Assembly (NCBI RefSeq): GCF_000003815.2
Contig: NC_049982.1
Coordinates: forward strand, 7,733,849-7,793,848
Source of the DNA: Branchiostoma floridae
Lineage: Eukaryota > Chordata > Leptocardii > Amphioxiformes > Branchiostomatidae
Length of the DNA: 60,000 bases
Reading direction: 5' to 3'
The notes under the pieces: model-generated
Told to the model about the DNA's origin: nothing
The model's input: only the letters and a program-made list of their open reading frames with translations
The model's database searches: none
Part shown: positions 1-13,500 of the stretch, one piece after another
How the letters are laid out: each line of letters opens with the position of its first letter
Numbering within the stretch: the first letter of the stretch is position 1
Program-made: the position numbers and the translations under genes

Positions 1-1497
1 AGATAAACTTAGCCAAAAATTGAAAAAAAAAAATGTTAAAAGAAAGAAATCTAGGAAGTAGGTTACCCCTTTATAGAGTTTATAATGGATTCTCCCTTGA
101 GGGACTGCACAGGTAAGTGTTGTATCTGACCCCTACCTACATGTGGGTTCCTTTGTTTGGTTGATCCCAGAGTCCAGGTTTGGGTTACCTGGAGTGGCTG
201 GGGTTACGCAGACATGTGCGTGTCAACACATACCTGGGTGTCAGGTAAGCGTGCGTACACCTGAGGGAGACAGGTGTGCTGTCTGCTGACACACCTGGGG
301 ATTAGGACCAGGACATACCTGTCTATACAGGTATATACCTGTCTATACACAAGTATGTGAAAGATGAAAGAATGAATGCAGCTACAGGACTCTTCAAAGA
401 CTGTAGATGCAGTTGATGATGATACACAGGTATTTCACTCCTGGCTGACACTATTGACTCATATGGATAAAACAAAAAACCACCAAATATAGCCAGAACT
501 TTACACCGTCAATTCTAAATAAGGTACAGCTGCCTGTCATTGCCAAAGCAGGAGGCCTCCTTACAGCAAAGTATGAAGCTTGTGTATTACACCAAAGGGC
601 TCTGATACTGGCAATATAGATACAGATACAGTATGCGTATCCTACCATTGCAATGGAAAAATTTCAGGTTGTTCACTGTTACAGCAATAATTGTCATGAA
701 AATTGACATTGTCATCAGATACTATAACCTCATTGGTTTCATCAAATTGCATATTTTATTGATGATACATCCAGCACCATATACATATAAGTTATCAACT
801 TGCTAAGCTGGACCTAGTGCAGGTTAAGCAGAGGTTCTTTTTAGTGGGTGATCCAGATCTCCTTTAAAGACTTTGCAACGTTTCATTGATAGACAGGGCC
901 AATATTGTCCCATATATCTATCACTTAAGTTAATGTGTCTCCAAACTTTGCTATGGCTACTTTAAGACATAACAAGAGCTTGTGAAATAACAGAGTCAGA
1001 CTAAGTAGTCTGCCTGGTCCATGTGAAACTTGCCAATACCCTGTTCCGTCTGTCCCACAACCGTTTGCTCGCTGTTGATGTAAAAGTTTGTTTTGACATT
1101 CTGCCTGTTCCAAGCTTGTAGTGTACTTATAACATGTTTTGTAGAATCTCTTGTTTCCATGGGGATTGTCTTCAGAAGTAGGGCAAATGGTGGTGTTGAT
1201 TATTTGCTTTGAGAACACCTAATAACGGTTTCCCCTCAGACATACCCATGTGGCTGGGCTTTTCAGGAATGGGAAAACATGTCCGGGAAATTGTGGCTTG
1301 AACTGAATCTGTCCCAGCTGGTGGAGAAATTCTCCTTCAGTTCAATGAACCTGCTGTAGGGCTAATAAGAGTCACTTTGCATGAATCATTGACATTCTTC
1401 AATTAGATAGATTATTGTCTTATCTTTCTTATAATTTTAATCACTTTGATCAACTGCTTGACATATGTTTCTTTTCTCTTTTTTCTTATTTTCTCAG
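1..1497. other. Intron or 5' flank upstream of the first WW exon
   Basis: I see no exon with homology here; the first WW of the family must lie further left. From 110 to 440 there is a dense set of CAGGT and ACCTG words, including short inverted pairs (ACACCTG...CAGGTGT and ACCTGTCTATACAGGT) and two consensus splice donors at 113 and 245. Confidence 0.4.
85..112 (+). CDS. PLEKHA5/7-like: Possible alternative first exon of the PLEKHA-like gene
   Basis: The ATG at 85 opens MDSPLRDCT and stops at a strong CAG-GTAAGT donor, leaving one base. That base completes the Asp codon at the start of the 1498 exon, so the splice would give a protein starting with the second WW. A TAG lies upstream in frame at 52-54. 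No promoter is visible. A second consensus donor sits at 245. Confidence 0.2.
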
Positions 1498-1555
1498 ACT
1501 TGCCATCTGGCTGGGAGGAAGCAGTGACTCCAGAGGGAGCGCCATATTTTGTGGA
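1498..1555 (+). CDS. PLEKHA5/7-like: PLEKHA-like exon 1 of window: N-terminal half of second WW domain
   Basis: The acceptor is a strong pyrimidine tract ending TTCTCAG; the donor is GTAAG at 1556. It enters with two bases of an Asp codon and reads LPSGWEEAVTPEGAPYFV. The first WW tryptophan and the Tyr-Phe pair of the sheet are visible. The LPxGWEE start is characteristic of the second WW of PLEKHA5/7. Confidence 0.88.
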
Positions 1556-4500
1556 GTAAGTATTGACTTTGTTATATGCATGTAAATATTAAGCTCCATA
1601 GAATTTCTTAACCTTTTTTCGTAACCATAGTTCACAGCGACAGCTGCGTTTAAGGTACTAAATGATTAATTGCTGGTCCTTAAAACGTGGCTCAAGCAAC
1701 ACTGTAAATACGGAAGTTTCGTGGAGATTCTTTTCAAAAGCAGACGGAGAAGAATAAAAGAAAGTGGGCCAGACTACTACAGGGTGCTGTCAGAGAAAAC
1801 TGCGACCCTCTGCCCTCCTCTTCATGTGATGTTCATGTGGATTTTCTGCAGAGAGCACAGCCTGTATTCACAAACAATAGATGTCACATGGAATAAAGAA
1901 AAAAGCAGCGTGAACCTAGTATCACATTTTGGGAAGCAGAGTCAATAGGAAACATAGGGAAAACAAAGGTACTTCCCTCACTGCCGTGGTGACTGTATCT
2001 CGTATAACCACCTCTGTTCACCTCCAGAAAAAAGGAACATGTTTTCTTTCTTTACATTGCCTTCCCACGTTTCCCACTTGGTATGTGGCCTAACCTTTTC
2101 CTTATCGTTATGGGCTGGGTCTTTACATACAAGAATGGCTTTGTTTACTTTTTGATGAACCTGATCCTACCTTGGAGAAGGTCAGCTGTAGTCTAGAACG
2201 GTTGACGTTTTGTTTGGGAGAGGACGTAACATCACAAATATGTGCCGGCCCAACATTTTGATAAGGAAAGGAATAATGTCTACATGTAAGCCGTTATGTA
2301 CAAGGTTGCAACTACTGTTACAGTAGCATTGTAATATCAGTCAGTAAATCTTGAAAAATGTGACATATATAGATTTGCCTTGGTGTTATCATAACACCAG
2401 AAAAAAGGAACATGGGTATTGTTTATAAACCCACTTACCTTTCAAGTATTTGTGTCAACCATTGTATGTGGCCATGATAGATTGTGCTGTCTTGTTCTTA
2501 ATCAAGTACAGTTTATCTCTGAAGCTAGATCTATGAACCTATGGTCTAAATATGGTGCTTTGCCCAGTGAGTGTTTTCCTGCAATCAGTGCCTCAAGGCC
2601 ATGAGGTAGGGCAAAATAGACTTCAGGGTTCTAGCTAGTGCATTTTAGCGTAGTGGGCCACTACACTAAAATTTGTGACCCCTACGCTAAAATAAGGGCC
2701 ACTATGCTAATTTTTAACTAGTGTAGTGGTGCTTTGCTGTCATTTGCTTGTTCAACAATGACAAATAAATGTCTGAACAATGAAAAATGATGATATGCCA
2801 CTCAAAACTGACCCCAAAATCCTAACTTTTAACTCTACATCTTCAAATCTCACTGTGGAAGGACCAAGACCCCCCTTCTACACCAATCTCCTGATTAGTC
2901 GCTTTGCTACCATGCCATTCCCACTACACTAAAATAAAATCCTGGCTAGAACCCTGGACTTGATCAAGTTGATCCAAGACATCCTTTGATTCTTTTACCC
3001 TTCAAAAAATCCCTTTGGTATTTGCTACTGGATAGATACAGTCAGAACTTTGCATTGTTTAAATCAGTTAAGTTGCTGTCACATGCCAAACATCAGTAGA
3101 TTACTATTAAGAGCTGCAGTCACAACAGTTGCATATAATTAGCTAGGTGTGACCATAACCACTGTGAAAGGCCAAATTACATGTACCTGGTGCACTGCAC
3201 AATCACCAAATTGTTGCTTATACTAAGTTATAGGTTTTACGTGCCAGAGTAAAGTTAGCCTGGGGCTAGTGTTTAAGACCTCTGAGCGTCACTTGTGTTG
3301 TTTGTCACTACTGTTGCAACACCTTGACAAGGAGGGCCGCTAAAGTTAAGTGATAACGATTCAAACTGAAGGTTTAAATCAAACTTCAAAGAACCAAAGA
3401 ACCATGGCCTAGACATTGATGTGTTGGTGTTGACGTGTGCGTATGTCTACTAGTCTACTGTCTTTTGTTGTTGCTTTCTTTAACTCCGTTTAAGTCACCT
3501 TAATTGAGCCCCAAGGCTAAAAGTGTACGGATCAATCGCATGCAGCTCTTTCACCGTGAAACAACAAAATTCATTTACCAATTAAAGACAATAGACTTTA
3601 AGGTGCTTATTAGAAACATATATATTTTTGTGACAAACTATTCAAGACACTGCCATTGAACTTTTAAGAACACCAGGCCCAGGTCTTCAACCATGCCATG
3701 TTTTTCTTGATCTTATCGTATGTTAATTTGAGTCAAGGACAAAATAATATTGCCTGCGTTGTATCCTTGGGCACGGTTGGTATGTGGTCTGGCCTCTGAA
3801 AAATGTGTCCACTTGCCAGCTTTAACATAACAAGATGTGTGTGTTTTTTCTCAAAATTAAAATTACCAAAAACATTAGTTAGTGTGACGTACTAGTAATA
3901 GGGAATTAGTCTACATTTTTTTATAATGAATGAAATATTGTACAAATATGCCACCTATGTTAAGCAAAGATCACAAAAAATTAATAGTTTACAAATACAC
4001 GTACATGTACACTTGTATACATTGTCAAGCTAGCATAAGAGTTATAACCTACTATGTAATTTGACTTCTGCTCGCTTCTCTGTGATTGTGAAAACTCCTA
4101 CATTTTGTATCAGTAAGTAAGATCAACCTGGTCTTGTACCACGTCCTTGCTTGAACTTAGTCTATATCAGATAAGCAGAGTGAACACAAGCTATTCTGAA
4201 TGGTCCACTCAGATCTGAAATCAAAGGATGCTCTGTCTAAAAGGACAAGGGGTGATCAGCTTGTACATTGCTATACTTTTGCATAAAAAAATTTGACCAC
4301 AACATTGACCCTCCCCCTGACAGTGGAATAGTCATAGTCAAGCTATTTGTAAAAGTCTGCAACTACATCATGTAAATGTTATTCTTTCAGGTTCACTGTT
4401 TCGTATTCAGATTATGTTATAAAAATACATTGCTTGCCATGTACATTACTTAAAAGTTATAGTTGCAATGATTTTAATGTCTTGGCCTCCTGTAATGCAG

Positions 4501-7500
4501 TGTAACATTCAAACCTCCATGAGTCATACCTAAAATGTAACTCTCCTTGGGTCCTTGAAATTTATCCAAGGGAGGGTAAGGCCCCCTGCCGTACTTCAAG
4601 AGCAGAATACAACATTTGGCTTGAACTTGACACCCCCTCTTGAACACAGTGTAACATTCCAGTCTGCCCAAGTCATGGACAAAGAGGAAGCCTTGGTGGG
4701 TTAATGAACTTTGCAGTAGGGGTGGTAGGGGTGTACAATAGTGGGGTTGACCCAGAGGTCAGGATTGAGCCGTTAGTTCTTTTGTGCTGAGGAATGTGAA
4801 CAGTGGTGGAAAGAAATGTGAAGCACGGCGCCTGTGCAATGCGTGAAGTGGTCCCTGTTTACGTGGGCCTGCGTTCTGCTGGGCACTCCAAACATTGTTC
4901 CAGAAAGTTTTAACGGTTTGATTGAGGAAATAACATCTATCAACTGTCGTCAGGTATACAGTATGTGCCCTACAAGTGTGTATCATCTATAAGCATGCAG
5001 TACCATATGTTACATAGATCTGGTAGGTTGTTACTGTGTGTTACGTGGTTATTTGGCAAGTTTGACTTGGCCTGCTGTGTCTATACAGTTGCCAAAAGAT
5101 GGATGTTTCGATGTATGTGTTGCTACTACAGATTTTGTTACATTCACTAGTGATATGGTACTAGTGCAGGATGTATACAGTGTGTATACAACTGTATGGA
5201 AGCTGCATATCTTGTATACAAAGTCTTGTAAAATCCAGGAGAAAATTATTTCTAGAAAGTAGCTTGTTCGTTGTCATCGATGTCTCAGTTGTGGATTTTA
5301 GTTCACTTCTATTTCTGAGATATTATGGAGTTTATATTCAACTCACTCATGTGTTCTAGACAATAGTTCCTGATTATCTAAATTGTTGTTCTTACGGTGT
5401 TATGTTTTCTTCTTTTTCCAGCCACAGAGGGAAGAAGACAACGTTTAAACATCCTGTGACAGGACAGACGCCGGCGGGGCCCAGAGACTACATACTTATG
5501 GATCGGTAAGGACATTGCTAACTAGTGACTGAAATTAAGATTAGTGGCTTATTATTGTACTAGGCCATTGACAAGTTTAGTCCTTCTGAATAGAGTCTGA
5601 TCTGACAAGATGAGCTTGTTATGGAACATTGACTAAGTGAACAGCATTAACATGATAGAATAAAAAATGTGGATTGTTTCAAAACTACTTTCACTTTACG
5701 TCTTTTCTATTTCAGCAACAGGCAATGGACTGACAATATGAGAACAAAATGAGATGTATATTTTGATTGTAATGCATTGTATAATAATGAGCTAAAAATG
5801 TTACTTTGATTGATTGATAGGCCTGCTAACTTCAAGTGGGTGGTATAGTATTTCAACTGCTACCCCCTGAGGTATAATGTGTTGTTATAAGGCTTATCCC
5901 AATTAAGCATAATTAACTGCTGTCATTTAGTATGGATGTGTCACCAACAGTTGATGACTTTCCAATAGTGTCCCTCCCAACATGTGGTGAGTTGATTTAC
6001 ACCAGGAATGGAAGCTGGAACATGTTGCAGGAGGCTGTACTGTAACTTTGCCCACATGTTGTGGGAATTACTGGTCACCAGGAGGCTGAACAGTTATCAT
6101 GTAGCTCTGCCCCCTGAGGATGCTGAACACCCACACTACAACATAACTCACATTCTCTGCAACTATCACATAGAACAGATGGCCAGTGTAGAACTCTACA
6201 TGTTGCACTACACTAATGTTAAACTGGGGCTCCAAATACTGTAATCTCATTCTGGATGGAATATTTGGATGCATTGTGCACCCAAAATTGGAGCTATGCA
6301 CCTAATTTTTGACTGGGTGCATCTAGATTTTTAAGGCTAAAAGGATGTTCTGGTTATGGGACATGAACAAATTGTTCCTTATGTTACGTTTGAAGCTACA
6401 GTGTAGCTGTATGATTTCAGATTCAAGCTTTGGAGAAATGCAGTAATATTGTAATTAGGCCTTTCTGACATTTCTGTTTATTTTATGTTATTTTATTATA
6501 TGCACAATATTTTTCTGTGCACTTAAATTCCCAAAAATGAATTTCAGTTCCTGAAACCGTGTATGCAGTCAAGTTTTACAGTTTGTTGTTCAATATATAG
6601 CCTGGTTACCAAACCCCAGCCCGATCTCAAGTATCTATCGTGCAGGGGTCTGGGCGGATGGGATAGGAACTCTTCTCAATTTTGCACCTTATAGTGGGCA
6701 AAAAACCCCACCAATAGAACAACACAGGATCAGCAGGAGGTAATTACACCCCTGCCATGATTGGTTAAAGACCCCCAACTGTACTTTTTGAATCCATAAC
6801 GTAGCTGATTCGCTACTGTGATAGCCTGCTGACCAACTGTGGTGTGTTGTAGCTGGCTACCTGTGGTGAGAGTGGTCATCAATCCTAGGTTCTCCTCCCA
6901 CTGATCAACGGGCCTTCGAGAACCTTTCTACAGCCATGTTGCCAGACCCCAACACGAAAGATATATCTTGAGGTTGGGGTATGGAATCCAGGCTATTCAA
7001 TATACAGTGAATCATTTAAGGCATTAAAACAGTACTGTATTTTATGTATTTGATACTAAAAATATATATAAAAGATGTACTTGACTTTTTTTCATATCAT
7101 AGTATTTTTGTATTGTAGTTTGCTGTCATAAAAATTTTAATTCATTGAACTTACCCATACCATATACTGTATAATGCACCTTAAGTACCGGGTATGTGCT
7201 ATTCTGTATTCCTTTCCCTGAGTGGGAGAGATTCATACTTGTTTGACAACTGGTGAAATATCCATTCAGGCTCTTCACACACTATGTATAATGACTTTTC
7301 AATGGCGACCCTGGTCAACCTTGACCGGGCAGTCGACCAGGACCAGTCCAAACACATGTTTGTGATGTTTGGCATTGGAGCGAGGAAGTTTTGAGGGAGA
7401 GTCGTGCCAACATTTACCCTGTAAATCTCCACCCTCAGTCACCTCCTGGTATCACAAGTCTGCCCCGGAAGTTTCAGTCTCTTTATCATCCTGGTTTGAC

Positions 7501-10500
7501 TAGCGAGCCCAAGCGTTGGCGAGTCAGGTCGAAAAATGTTTTTCCTACTGCTTCAGATATAGCAGATTAGACAGGGGTTATGTATGAGGTTTTGGCATCC
7601 TCTGCAATATGAGTTGAACTTGTGTGAAAATCTGGCATTCTGATATGGGAAAGAGCTGCAAATGAGATATAAAAGCTGCATTGATTAATGCTTTAAAGTA
7701 CTGAAAGCTGGGCATACATGTATACTGCAATCTTCTACCTATATCTTGAAAAGTGACTACATATGCCTCCCTGTACCCCCATACACACCCTTACTGCCAG
7801 GCTTTGCAAATGTTTCATTTGAAGTCAGTCGCTACTTTTTAGCGCTCCAAACCTCGGGTCTGATGGCTCTTGTGCTTAGTGCCATGGACGACAGGTGCTG
7901 CAGACAAGTTCTACTTTTTCTTTCATTACTTCTTATGTTGAATGTCACCTACATCTGGTCAGAGAGAGCGATTCTAACTTAGATTTGTCTCGAACAATAA
8001 CAGTGTAAATTTGCTAGGGGTTCTCCTGATGTGTGTCTGAATGTACTGACTTGTATTTCCATGGCTGATACTTGTAAAATGCCTCAAATTTCCACAGAAC
8101 TAAAGCTGCTGTTTTTGTTGTTCTTGTGTTTAGGTCCACCATCACAGACAGCCGGAGCACCAGTACCGTGTCCTTCCAGGATGAAAAACCAAAGCCGGTA
8201 AGAAAATTTGCCGATAACCACTTCTACTCATGTATAAGTATAGTCAAGTTTAGCCTTCTACTTATGACTTTTTTTAGTAACCAAGACAAATTTTGGCACA
8301 TGGATCCATCCTTAGCAGTGACAAAAGTTGGAGGATAGCCTGAAATGTGCACAAAAGACAATTTTCCAGACAGAAAACAAAATGTCCTCAAAAAGCTGGG
8401 TTGTTTTGACTCTTTCTGTCTGTGATATTTCCAGGAGGAGGGATGATGGCATATGTTGCAGTTAAACTGTTGCCAATGAATAAAAAATTTAGTATTACAA
8501 CTTACAAACTTGATTCAGAATTTCGTTGTTGAAAAAAAAAAGAGAAGCAGAATGCTGAACATGCAGATCTTGCTGAGGCGTTTACTTGGGAATCTCTGCC
8601 TCAAGGCCAAACAACAAACTTGAACTAATGCTGAGATTTCTGGAATGTGGTGTGTAGGAGGAGGGAGTTAGGCAGGGGGTGTATAAATCTGCCTTCCCTG
8701 ATATAGCACAGGAACTCTGGCCTTGAAGTTGATGATGATAAGTTACTGCAGTCTTGTCAAACTGTCAATGACCTGGACAAGCTGTTTTACTGTACACGAC
8801 TGTTTTTGTTTTTACACCTGTCTATGCAGTATATCGTTTGGGTAGGAGTAGGCAAGGTTGATTGTAAATTTGAGTCATTGGACTGTGAACCTGTCCATTT
8901 GTGCTACTTAAATCCTTTTCAGCTTGCTTTTTTGCTGTGGTTTCAAAAGCTGGTGGCAATCACTCTTTTCTTAATGTGTCCTTAAAAATGACACAATGTC
9001 ATGTACAAATGTACTTGTAATTTGTTTGTCTTATTAGAGCCCCATTAGCGATTGTATACATGTACTAGTATCAGGGCTCGAAATTCATTTTTGGGATTAG
9101 GTGCACTGGTGCACCCAGCTTAACAAGTTGGGTGCACCAAAAAATGTTTGGGTGCACCACTTAAATTTAAGTAGAATGTCAAGAAAACCTAATAACAAAA
9201 CTTAGTTACAAGCTATCAAATTCTTATACAAGTAACATGACAGACATTTTTATTATCTTTCTAACACTTAGATGTCAAGAATATCATGTATACTAGCATA
9301 CTTGATATCTTTCCATACGTAAACCTATGAAAATATCTGGGTGCACCCTGTGCACCCACTGAAAAAAATTGGGTGCACAGTTCCAATTTTGGGTGCACCT
9401 GGGTGCACATGCACCCAGTATTTCGAGCCCTGAGTATGAACCATCAATTGTATGTCAGAAGACTGCAGGAAGAGTAGAAGAAGAGAAGAGTCTTCCTGGA
9501 GACTTCTGAGTCAATTGATGGTTCATTATACATTCAACTATCACATATTTTGACATCAATGTTGACATCAAGTAGTAATTGAACAGCTCCATGCTTTGAG
9601 TTTATGAGAGTCAGTTTAAAAGGTTCAGGGAAATTCCTGATTTTGAAGGCCAGCCAAAACACATTACAGACCGTGCCAAATTGTTGTAACAATGTTATGC
9701 CAACTGAAACCACAGCTGATCATTGGAGGAAATCCATTTGTTCTGGCACATTGCCCATGGTGCACTCATAAGGACATGGTTGGTATTATGGCTGCGCTGT
9801 GCATGTAACATTCTTTTTCTTTATCTGACAATTTCCAGTGATGGTTGATACCAATTTTATGAAATTATGTAACCAGGACTGTCTCCAGCTTTAAATGTTT
9901 TTTCCATCCCACTCATTGTTTAGGAGCCCATGTTGTTGATTTTCCTTGTAAAACGTGTCATTATAAGCTTATAAAAGCAGATTTTGTGGACAGATGGGGT
10001 AATATTTTTTTTCTGTTCCATCAAGCAAATTTCCTGGGACAGAGGGACGGGTGCTGTTGACAGCCCTGTATGTAACCTACAAGTCTGGTCCCTAAAGAAG
10101 AGTTTAATTTCATTGCGACAATATAATTTGCAAAGATGAGCATACATGTTGTACAAAATATGCCAATTGCAAAGGTATTAAGTGAAAAACAGCACAAGGC
10201 TAACATCTTATGATATTTTCTTTTTCAGAATTCTCCCAGCAACAAGAGTCCAATGAACGTCGGTATTCTTGGGGGTACTTTAAAGTAAGTAATTTATATC
10301 TTTCATATACATTGTAGTATTATGTATATTTAGCTGGTGAAGTATTTACATATTAGCTGCTGTTTGGATGAGTGAGGATGATAAACCTTTTCTTATTAGG
10401 ACTAGGAAAAGATCGTTAGAAGCTGTAAAAAGCCATTTGCACAAATTTTTTTAACACTTGTGTTTTATTTTAAATATTTTGCGCCTATTAATATTATGCC

Positions 10501-13500
10501 ATCTTCTTGTATTTAGCACATGTTATGTCATCTTCATCTTTTATGTCAACTTCTTGTTCTTACGTTGTTGTTAAGGTATGAACAATTTGTTGTATCTTAA
10601 ACCCACCACCAGAGAGCCTAGGAAGGACCCCCCCTCCCCCAGTGGTTACCTGATGAGGGGCTGGCTGAACAAACAGGACCACGGAGGCCTCAAGTCCTGG
10701 AGGAAGCGCTGGTTTGTGCTCACCAACAGGGGACTGCTGTACTACAAAAGTATGTCCAATCCATCCAAAAATAAACCCACCAATATGTCGGTGTGTATGC
10801 TGACTACATCTGAGCCGGTTAGCAGTACACATTGAAAAGATTTGTCTATCCAGTTTGTCAGGGTTGAATATTGGCTACTATATATATAGCAAGCAGATTG
10901 ATGAGGTTTTATTTTTGTGAAGCACATTTTCCAGGCTGTCTGATATTTAATTTTATTCTGACAGTGGCAAGGATAGTTTCCAATTCAATAAAAAAATTCA
11001 ATAACTAAGTAATGTTCTTTATCTAATTATTTCTTTGAAGACATACACATATGATTTTACTGACAGGTGGTATTCAGATTACAAATTTGCTTGTAACATT
11101 TCTACAGATGAGGGAGAAAGTAACCTACTCGGGAGCATCGTCCTGATTGGTTACAAAGTAGAGGCCATCTCACCCTCTGCAGACAAGAGTAAAAGCAGCC
11201 AAAAACATGCCTTTAAGGTAAGCCAGGAACTTTCACAATCTACATACATGTTTACAGTGCGTGTTTATGGTTTATGTCTTTCTTTTCTTTGTTTCCTGTT
11301 TGCATTTCCATATTCACGACTCTCTAACATCTTGCCCCCCACAAGTGTGTGTGAGTTGCAGCTGATGTGTATAATGGTGCTTGAGGACCTGGGGGATTTT
11401 TCAATCGAAGGTCAAGATTCAGGTCCAGGAAAGAACGGTCTTAAAGCAGAATGCATTTAGACTGTAAAAAGGGAGGGACACATTTTGCATTTGCTAGCAA
11501 ATGTTGGTCCCTGAACCATATTCATAGACCCTAGCTTGGCATTTGCTTACATACACAGACTCTCTCTGGAATTTAGACACAGAAGTCTCTGACTTGCATA
11601 CCGAGCAATAGTTAAGAGTTGCGAGGCCCAGGCTTTTTTTTCTGTAGAATTTGAACACCTGTTCCTTGGTTTCTGAACTCCCTGTTAAGATACAAAGTCC
11701 TCCATTCACCCAGCATGCTCCAATGCAGACTGTAGTGTCCAATCTAAACCAAACACAATATACACTCAACACCCCCCCCCCCCTTTTCAAGTGGAACAGT
11801 CTGTTGGCAATCTTCCAAGTTTTGTGTGCAAAAATAGATCATGTTAAATGTGTTTTTTTTTTAAGTTCATGCAACATTCATTATCTGCATCTTATTGTTT
11901 TGTATGTGTTTGTGTGTTAATGTGCGTGTGTCTGTGTGTCTTTGTGTTTCCTGATTTGTAGTAGCATAACTCAAGAACCTCTTAATGGATTACGATGATA
12001 TTTAGTATGTAAGTGGGTAAGGAAGACGAAGGTCAATGTCAATTTTGGACTTCTTAACATGTGACCTTGTTCAGACAGATTCTTGTTTAACATTTTCCTA
12101 CATTTTTCAGCTGTCGCACCCTTCACAACGATTATACATCTTCAGTGCGGAGACCAGAGAAGACATGGTCAAGTGGCTGAAAGCCCTTAATGCTGTCACC
12201 ACAACTGATACACAAACAAACAGGTGAGAAAATGACCTTGTATTTGTTTGTTTAGTGGTGTTGTGGAGTTAAAGATGGAATAAATCAACTTAACGTCACT
12301 ACAAAACAAGCCTTTCAAGGTTAAAGGTGACCTAAATCTAGATGAAAACTTGATGAGACTATGAAAGTGGGAGGTGACCGACTGAAAACCTCTCACTGTT
12401 TGGGGCTAGCTCTATCAATTCAATAAAATGACGCTGCTTTTTTCCGTATCTTTAAGATTTAGGTAACAATGACATTCTCATTGTGTATTTGTACGTGGTT
12501 AGTAATTACATGTACTTAGTTGCTCAAACTTAGTATAGATGTACATTTTCTTCCGTTACCTAATTTCCATATCAAGATCTCCTCAGAATCCCTCCCAGAC
12601 CTTTCAGTGTATTGGGGATGTACCCATCTCTTGGGCCACACAGGCCACTAAAGTTGGGGGCTGGTCCACTGGTAGTGGAGTGCATTCAACTACCATGCAG
12701 TTACAAGTGCTGATTGTTGAGAAGAGAAAGTAACGCTGTAGGTGCCATGTCTTTGGTATTACCTTGTTTGAGCACCTGAACTTCCAAGTGCAAGGCAACC
12801 ACTGTTGACTGTCTCCTAGACTACCATTGTTCTTCCTTTTATTGAGTGATATCTGTTGTTTCTAAAGCACCCCCAACAACGTGCCTTCACCCATTGGCAA
12901 GCAAAACAGCCCGCGCGGAAAAGCAGAGGATACAGACGATGCAGGGTTCAACCAGAGGGACCGCGCACTTCGACCTCGGGTCGTGTCATCTTCCAGTCAG
13001 GAGGGAAACATGCCGACGTCATCCCAACTGTAAGATTCAGTGTAACACTTGAGTTGATAATCTTACTTCTTATAGAAAAGTTCACCTGAGTAAACCAATT
13101 TCATAGTTGTTAGATCGTTTTTAGATCATAGAAATAGAGATATCGCTCAAATGTTATGTTATCTAGAATGGAATATGGCCTTGACTTGATTTGGCTAATT
13201 AGTACAAAAAGGTGTTCCTTATGGTCATTTGCCAGCAGTAATTTGCATTCTTGAAAAGTTGAACTGTTGTAATTTCCAACACGAAAATTGCTTGTAACAT
13301 TTTCAGAATGTCCTCTACCGACACATATTAGCTTTTAAGTATTTTGTACTGATACACAAACGTAACGGCAACTGTGTTTTTGGGTGACAGTCATCAATTG
13401 GCAGGATAACCATACTTAATACTTCTAACCATCTTGTTTTCCAGGTCCGCCCCGAATGGCTACCAGCCCAACAGATCTCCCCAGTACCAAAACAACAGAC

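Noticed and set aside
171-244. Possible exon ending at the CAG-GTAAGC donor at 245
   Set aside because: The phase would fit the 1498 exon, but its translation shows no resemblance to WW1 or to the WW1-WW2 linker.
10576-10612. Earlier acceptor for the PH exon at 10574-10575
   Set aside because: It gives an in-frame TAA after seven codons with the phase set by exon 4.
10560-10832. 90-codon minus-strand open frame
   Set aside because: Antisense of the PH-domain exon at 10613-10749.
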